A stretch of DNA of 64,000 bases from the NCBI GenBank assembly GCA_021292165.1, contig CM037876.1:42270575-42334574 (forward strand), written 5' to 3'. This DNA is from Shinisaurus crocodilurus. Taxonomy: Eukaryota; Chordata; Lepidosauria; Squamata; Shinisauridae. The notes beneath the pieces are model-generated. The model saw only the letters and a list, made by a program, of their open reading frames with translations, made no database searches and was not told the origin of the DNA. Positions 58,086 through 64,000 of the stretch are shown here, piece after piece. Position numbers and translations under genes: made by a program. Position 1 is the first letter of the stretch, and every line of letters starts with the position of its first letter.

Positions 58086-60206
58086 ATGCCTCTTAAGGCA
58101 CCGTTTAGAAAATGCCAGCGGTGTGGGACGAAAATCCCCCCCACTGACAAACACACACTCTGCCTGCTGTGCCTTGGGCAGGAGCATGTTGTGGAGGCCT
58201 GTAAAAATGGTCAGGCCTTCACGAAACAGGCCAGAAAGGCCCGCCAAATGAAATTGAGAGCCCTCCTTTGGGAGCAGTCTCTCTCCACAAAAGGCCCCGC
58301 TCCGGGGGAACGGCCTGGGGGATCCCAGTCGGCCAAGAAGCCGTTAACGGATGTAACGGCTAAAAAACTTGCCAAGAAGGCCCATAAGGACAAGGCGAAG
58401 CGCCTTAAGGAGAAAATGGCGGATACGGCTGGCGAGATGGTGAGCCTGTCAACTTCGACCACTGTGGTGGTTTCGAAGCGAACGGTGGAAATGATTGAGG
58501 CTCTGACTGGTGTTCAGGATCGAGCTTTGGGACCGATTGCCCACCAGTCCACTCCAGCTTCGACGACGTCTCCGAGAGACCGAAAAAGAGCCGATGACTG
58601 TGGCAGCTTCCCTGTCGGAGGGAGAGCTTGTGGCTTCGCCGGTCCAACTAGAGGAACAGAAGGCACTGGATAGACCCCGTTCGGGCTCGAGGGGTCCTCC
58701 ACCACGTCTGTCTCAGTCGGTTGGACACGCAGAAGAGCGTCAAAGAGAATACCGCCGCCGGTCACGATCCCCGCGCTATCGGGCTCGTGATTCGGTCTCT
58801 ACGGCTTCGAGCCCTCGATTTCGACTCTCGCGCTACCGAGATGAGAGGTCGAGGTCACGCTCCTACTACTTGGGATCGAGTTCTAGGAGCTACTACTCGA
58901 GGTCGAGACAATCACCAAGGCGCGAGAGATCGGAACGTCGTTATTACCACAGACATTCCGTTTCCCCGGTCAGGCACCGTGGCCGAGGGCACTCTCCTTC
59001 ACCACGTTGAGATGCGGCCGTGTCTCGTGCCCCGACTGAAGTTGTTGGAGAGCCAATTGCTTGGCTCTCCAACATCGACAGCTCAACCACAGACTCTCGT
59101 GCGTCTACCGCTTGCGACTGCTGTTGCAGGCCACTCCTCGTCGGGATCGGCATACCTGTCTGATTCGGACTCGGCGGTTTCCTCCTCCCACTCCACTTCG
59201 CCGGACGTGCAAGTGGAGTCCAAGGACGCGGTCTCCCCATCGGAGGACATGGGGAGTTTCGCGGAGCATGTCAGCCGGCTGGTGACAGCTCTGGGAGTTG
59301 AGGCGAAATCGTCGAAAGGAAAGGCCAAAGATGACATTTATGCTGTCCTTAAGACGACGCAGTCGAACCAGCTGCTCCTTCCGTTCTTGCCGACACTGCT
59401 GGAGACGGTGCAAGAAACCTGGAAGACTCCGGCCTCTACTAAACCGACGGCCAAACGCCTGGAGTCGATGTACAAGATCCAGGAGGAGGGAGCAAAATTT
59501 TTGTTTTCCCATCTGACCCCGAACTCGCTCATAGTCAAGTCAGCGCAGTCTCGTGGGGGAAAGCAGCATACCACGCCAGCAGATAAGGAGGGTAAGACAC
59601 TAGATTCCTACGGCCATAGGGTCTATTCCTCGTCTTCCCTCGGACTTAAGATATCTAACTACGAGGCATTGTTAGCTAGATATCAGATGTATATCACAGA
59701 GAAGCTGGGAGACTTCTGTGATTATCTGCCAGACGACAAGAGAGACCTGGCGGCTCAGTACATCAAGGAGGCAACCAGTATCGGTGCTCTTCAGATGAAT
59801 GCTGCCTGGCATCAAGTCGACAGTCACGCCAGGTTGATGGTCCGTGGCCTTGAGGAGGCACGCCTGGCTTCGCTCTACCAACTTGACTCCCGATGATAGA
59901 GCGAAGATCGAAGACCTCCCTTTCGATGGCGAGGGGTTATTCAACGCCTCCACGGATGACTCCCTCGACTCGGCGCAGAAGGCTTTGGCGACGGCCAAGA
60001 AGATGGGGCTCGTCCGCCAACAACCATCGCAGTCCTTCAGGCTGCAGCGTTGGTCCCGGTTCCCGTACCTGACCAGGCAATATCAGTCATCGGGTCAGTA
60101 CAGGGGCGGGAACCGAAGACCCGGGGCACCACAGCCTCAGGCTCCGCAGCGACCGTTCCAACAGCAGCGGTCCAGAGGCAGCAGGAGGGGGGGCGACTTC
60201 GGCTGA
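58086..60206 (+). pseudogene. DIRS gag-like ORF, frameshifted
   Basis: Starts at ATG 58086 with a Cys/His cluster (CQRCGTKIPPTDKHTLCLLC) resembling a zinc-binding motif, then a Lys-rich stretch. The frame moves to +1 between about 58510 and 58670 and gives a region rich in SR/RS dipeptides (SRSPRYRARD to ERSERRYYHRHSVSP). It moves again near 59000 into a segment with a Ser-rich acidic stretch, a helical SFAEHVSRLV block and a PTLLETVQETW block. Near 59880 it moves a third time and ends at 60206 with an RGG/Gln-rich tail (SSGQYRGGNRRPGA...). The domains fit a nucleic-acid-binding Gag, but the breaks mean this copy cannot make it. Confidence 0.75.
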
Positions 60207-62142
60207 CATCGTCTTTGACTCCCTCTCCGGCCCGACCAAAGTGCGACCAACGCTCCAACCACTTCTCACGAACGATACCTCTGCACCACCTCAGACTACT
60301 CTCTTGGGCTCTCGACTCCCCCACCTCCAATCCTGGAGGACCATCACGACGGATCGATGGGTGCTAAGCATCATAGAGCACGGTTACAGGATCGAGTTCA
60401 GAGTTCTCCCCCCGTTTCTCGGGATCAAGACCACCCGCCCAACTCGGGTGCTACTGGAGGAAGTTTCAACCCTCCTTCAAAAAGGGGCGATACAGCCGGT
60501 TCCCGCAGAGAACTTGGAGGACAGCCTGTACTCCAGATACTTCATCGTGAAGAAAAAGGGAGGAGGACTCAGACCGATCCTCGACCTTCGGACTGTAAAT
60601 CTTTTTATTCCACCGAAAAGATTCCACATGGTCACACTCAATCGATCCTTCCCTTACTCCGAAGGAGCGATTGGTTTGCATCCATCGACCTCAAGGATGC
60701 GTACTTCCACGTCGCCATCCACGAGAGCAGCCAGAAATACCTTCGGTTTCGAGTGGGAGACGACTCCTACCAGTTCGTCGTTCTTCCATTCGGACTTTCC
60801 ACCGCGCCGAGGGTATTCATGAAGTGTGTGGCGGTGGTGTGTGCAAGTCTAAGGGCAAGAGGCATCACCATCTTCCCGTACCTCGACAACTGGTTGATAG
60901 TAGCGTCGTCGAGGCTCGAGCTTCAAAGCGCACTCGAAGAGACTCTCGATCTCATGCACGAGTTGGGACTTTACCTGAACGCAGAGAAGTCAGTCCTCCA
61001 GCCCGTGAGAGAGATCCAATACATAGGAGCAAAGCGCGTTCGATGGTTGGGCGTATCTTCCAAACGAAAGCGCAAGCAATCTAATTACCATTGCAAACAA
61101 TGTATTCAAACAACCAATATCATCAGCTCATACAATACAGCGACTCCTGGGGCACATGGCCTCAACCATTGCAGTCGTACGCTATGCGAGGCTTCGCATG
61201 CGACCGCTGCAGACCTGGTTTGTCCGAGTCTTCAAGCCGGAGAAGGACAGACCTTCTCTTCGTCAACAGTTCCATGAGCCGTAAGAGAATCTTTGAGGTG
61301 GTGGCAACAGGAATCAAACCTACTCGACGGTGTTCCATTTCAACCGCCGGTACCGAGCAGAACGCTGACGACGGACGCGTCCTTGCTAGGATGGGGGGCC
61401 CACTCCGACTGATCAGGTCGTACAGGGCACATGGTCTCCGACAGAGGCCTCCAAGCATATCAATTGGCTGGAGCTGATCGCTGTTTGGAGGGCGCTGCAA
61501 GTGCTAGAGCATCATCTCACCGGACATCACATACAAATCGTGACAGACAATACCACAGTGGTAGCTTATATAAACAAGCAGGGAGGCACCAGATTTGTGC
61601 GCCTCATGCGACTGACTCTGCAATTCTACAAGTGGGCTCTTCCTCGACAAATGTCATTCGTGGCGATACATATCGCTGGGAAAACCAATGTGCTGGCAGA
61701 CACGTTGAGCAGGGTGTCGCTACAGTCCCACGAGTGGAAGATGGACCGGCAAGTACTAATTTCGCTGTTCCGATGTTGGGGTTGGCCGGATGTAGACTTG
61801 TTCGCAACCAGCGAAAACGCAGCCTGTCCCCTGTTCTGCAGCAGAGCAGCGTCAGACCCGAACTCGATAACCGACGCGTTCCTGCTGGACTGGAACGACT
61901 GGTTTTTACTACCTATTCCCTCCAATTCCGCTCTTGACACTGGCCAAGATATCATTAAACAAGACAAATTGCATATTGATTTCCCCGTGGTGGCCGAGCC
62001 TTGGTTTTCCCGCCTACTCAATCTGTCCCAAGGAGATTATCTGCAATTACCGATTCAAAACAATCTATTGACACAACATCAAGGCAAGGTACTTCATCCG
62101 AATCTGCATTCCTTAAGCCTCACAGCCTGGAGAATCAGATAA
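60207..62142 (+). pseudogene. DIRS reverse transcriptase and RNase H, frameshifted
   Basis: RT spans about 60380-61030. Early blocks (FIVKKKGGGLRPILDLRTVN) are in one frame. The next blocks (WFASIDLKDAYFHV, LRFRVGDDSYQFVVLPFGLS, FPYLDNWLIV) are in another, with the switch near 60640. The active-site motif is YLDN where most DIRS RTs have YLDD. The thumb/connection region (61036-61284) ends at a TAA. The frame changes again near 61287, and a TGA occurs at 61410. RNase H and its C-terminal neighbour are open from about 61413 to 62142, with TDNTTVVAYINKQGG and HIAGKTNVLADTLSR. At least four disruptions are present. Confidence 0.85.
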
Positions 62143-63170
62143 CGATGGGTGCAGACCTCTCTGAGGCAGTTAAGGACGTTTTGTTAACAGCACGTAAGCC
62201 TTCAACGAGACTTTCTTATGCAAGGAAGTGGCAGGCTTTCTCCGGCTTTGTGTCGGCTTCGGATAAAGGCCCTGTAACATGCTCGGTATCGACTGTCCTC
62301 GACTTTTTGCACTCGCTGATGGCCCGTGGGCTAAAGTTTTCATCAATCAAAATGTATTTGGCTGCAATTACGGCTTATCGAATGACTTCAGCCGGAACGT
62401 CTTTATTTATTCATCCCTTAGTGAAACAATTTCTAAAGGGTTTGAAGAACTTATGTCCTCCAACGAGAAGCATTATACCTGGATGGGACCTCCAACTGGT
62501 CTTGAAGGCATTAACAGGAGCGCCATTCGAGCCCATTGCGAAATCAGACTTACGCCTTCTATAGTTGAAAACCCTTTTTCTCGTAGCGATTACATCTGCG
62601 AGATGCGTCGGCGAGATAGCCGTGCTCAGAATTGATCCACCGTATATAACCTTTCATAGGGATAAAGTCGTTTTGCGGCCAGACATATCATTTCTTCCTA
62701 AAGTAATATCTGAATTCCATATGGGACAGGACATTATACTCCCGGCTTTCTTTTCATCACCGTCATCGGATGTCGAGAGACTTTTACACAGCCTCGATGT
62801 CCGTAGAGCCCTAGCCTTTTACAAAGCGCGTACAGAGCCTATAAGACATACTCAACAACTTTTTGTTTGCTACGGCCCACCGAAGAGGGGCTGTCCAGTG
62901 TCAAAGCAAAGGCTGTCCTCCTGGCTAGTGGACACTATAAAACTGGCATATCAACTTGCCGATCGTGCTTTGCTGGACTCCGTAAAAGCGCATTTTACTA
63001 GAGCCATGTCGACTTCGACGGCATTCGGCAGAGGAGTCTCTTTATCGGACTTGTGCAGGGCGGCGACTTGGTCTTCACCCTCCACCTTCATCCGTCACTA
63101 CTGCCTCGACGTTCGAGCCAGGGCGCAGAACGCGTTCAGGAGAGCGATTCTATCATCGGTCACCATCTGA
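62001..63170 (+). pseudogene. DIRS tyrosine recombinase with one premature stop
   Basis: The frame overlaps the end of the RNase H frame, as is common in DIRS elements. The N-terminal SAM-like core domain is at about 62150-62560 (STRLSYARKW, LKFSSIKMYLAAI). A single TAG at 62562-62564 interrupts the domain junction, and the catalytic half then continues in the same frame to TGA at 63168. Family catalytic residues are recognisable: Arg in SARCVGE, HFTR (His and second Arg) at about 62995, and the Tyr nucleophile in FIRHYCLD at about 63095. Apart from the stop, the recombinase is the best-preserved part of the element. Confidence 0.88.
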
Positions 63171-63216
63171 CTGCCGACACCGACCCACCTCCGGTAAGTC
63201 AGCTTGCTAATCTACC

Positions 63217-63310
63217 CATATGTATGTGAAGCACAGAGACCACGAAGAAGAAGGACAGGTTGCTTACCTGTAATTGTAGTTCTTCAAGTGGTCATCTGTG
63301 CATTCACACA
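63217..63310 (+). repeat. DIRS internal complementary region
   Basis: The first part (CATATGTATGTGAAGCACAG to GACCACGAAGAAGAA) is complementary to the left end of the element (57659-57694). The second part (GGACAGGTTGCTTACCTGTA to GTCATCTGTGCATTCACAC) is complementary to the right end (about 63621-63675). It therefore encodes the joined ends of the element and is the expected template for circle formation. It starts 47 bp after the recombinase stop codon. Confidence 0.9.
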
Positions 63311-63483
63311 ACCCGCCCTCCTTCTCCTCTCGCTGTCTGCATCGAGTTAGATGGATACCCAGGTGGAAATGCGATGGGCCAATTCCACTATTGTTTTTCT
63401 ATCGCGATTCCCATTGAGCTTGAAGGAAGGTATTTGGTACTGTAGAAATATATTGAGGTTCTCAATCATCCTCAGTCCCAATA

Positions 63484-63675
63484 GGCGGTCTCAGGGAACT
63501 GAGGAGACGGGCGGGAGCTGCGCTAAGCAGCACGTGCGAGTGGGGGGCTCCCGCCCGCCTCATCTCAGCTAAAGAAGTTTCCGATCGATCTCAGCGCAGG
63601 CGCAGAGAACCCATATGTGTGTGAATGCACAGATGACCACTCGAAGAACTACAGTTACAGGTAAGCAACCTGTCC
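63484..63675 (-). repeat. Right inverted terminal repeat of the DIRS element
   Basis: Complement of the left repeat, from GGCGGTCTCAGGGAACTGAG to GTGTGAATGCACAGATGACC. It extends about 28 bp further (CTACAGTTACAGGTAAGCAA and CCTGTCC). A longer right end is a known feature of DIRS-1-type elements. Confidence 0.88.
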
Positions 63676-63836
63676 TGATGGCAAGTAATTAGATTTTGCA
63701 GTATTTCTAGTAAAGAGACAAACATAATATTAGGTATAGATAAATATACATCTCTGTTACGAAACACTGAGGTATGCTAAACTGTTTAAACAATGAATAT
63801 ATGAAAGTATTAATTAAGACTACTATTGACTTCCAG

Positions 63837-63971
63837 ACAATATTTACACAATTCCAGCACAGTCGAGAAAAAGCACTCCCATCAAATAATATGAGGCATG
63901 CTTTAGCTGAAAGCTTTAAAGATGAACAGCGATTTCAACTAGGCTTCATGGATGATGCAGCAGAATGTTTT
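63837..63971 (+). CDS. USP53: USP53, third coding exon
   Basis: Forty-five codons, from [20 protein letters not shown] through [20 protein letters not shown] to AAECF, continuing the frame from 56840 in phase 0. The acceptor GACTTCCAG|AC and donor TTTT|GTAAGT fit. It corresponds to the USP finger/thumb region around the conserved [10 protein letters not shown] block. The next intron starts at 63972 and runs to the window end, so later exons are outside. Confidence 0.95.
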
Positions 63972-64000
63972 GTAAGTATTTTAATAAGTTTTTCTTTAAA

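Larger units (their letters stand above)
57659..63675 (+). mobile_element. DIRS-type tyrosine-recombinase retrotransposon
   Basis: About 6.0 kb with the order left inverted repeat, gag-like frames, reverse transcriptase, RNase H, tyrosine recombinase, internal complementary region and right inverted repeat. There are no direct LTRs, no primer binding site and no DDE integrase, which excludes LTR retroelements. DIRS elements replicate via a circle formed with the aid of the internal complementary region and insert by recombinase without a target duplication. Here the reading frames carry several frameshifts and at least two stop codons, so the copy is inactive. It lies in sense orientation in USP53 intron 3. 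Ends are approximate to a few bases, and both flanks contain a CCTGATRG word. Confidence 0.9.

Noticed and set aside
57659..63675. Endogenous retrovirus or Ty3-type element
   Set aside because: There are no direct LTRs, no primer binding site, no protease or DDE integrase, and no envelope. The inverted repeats and tyrosine recombinase identify DIRS.

Overview
The window is nuclear DNA of a vertebrate, most likely a squamate reptile (lizard or snake). It is AT-rich and intron-dominated, with short exons bounded by GT-AG splice sites. Its repeats suit squamates: L2-type LINEs, MIR-like CORE-SINEs ending in (AAATA)n, a 5S-rRNA-derived SINE, many palindromic hAT and Tc1/mariner MITEs, a Helitron and a DIRS retrotransposon. 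I cannot name the species.

Two protein-coding genes are supported, both on the + strand and in the MYOZ2-USP53 order known from other amniotes. The last three coding exons of MYOZ2 (myozenin-2/calsarcin-1, a muscle Z-disc protein) lie at 7654-7783, 12315-12498 and 22080-22314, with a poly(A) signal at 22482. Its earlier exons were not found and probably lie upstream. About 11.7 kb of intergenic DNA follows. A CpG island at about 34.2-35.1 kb, with a perfect CRE, CCAAT boxes and GC boxes, is the likely USP53 promoter and non-coding first exon (donor after 34702). After a 16.7-kb intron comes a uORF-rich leader exon (51364-51881) and USP53 coding exons at 51882-52025, 56748-56840 and 63837-63971. 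These encode the first 124 residues of the ubiquitin-specific-protease domain, including the catalytic-position Cys41. The gene continues past the window end.

The rest is introns and intergenic DNA filled with mobile elements. The largest is a roughly 6-kb DIRS (tyrosine-recombinase) retrotransposon at about 57659-63675, in USP53 intron 3 in sense orientation. It has inverted terminal repeats, a longer right terminus and a 94-bp internal complementary region. Its gag, RT/RNase H and recombinase reading frames carry several frameshifts and stops.

Other well-defined elements are a non-autonomous Helitron (1642-2730) carrying a G-rich minisatellite, a CpG-rich hAT-like element (28170-28862) with a perfect 8-bp target duplication, and three copies of a Tigger-like MITE. 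There are also two 5S-SINEs with a CR1-like tail, two degenerate L2 LINEs, five MIR-like SINEs, probable LTR-type insertions, and several long perfect hairpins and duplications. No functional tRNA or rRNA gene, CRISPR array or bacterial-type operon is present.
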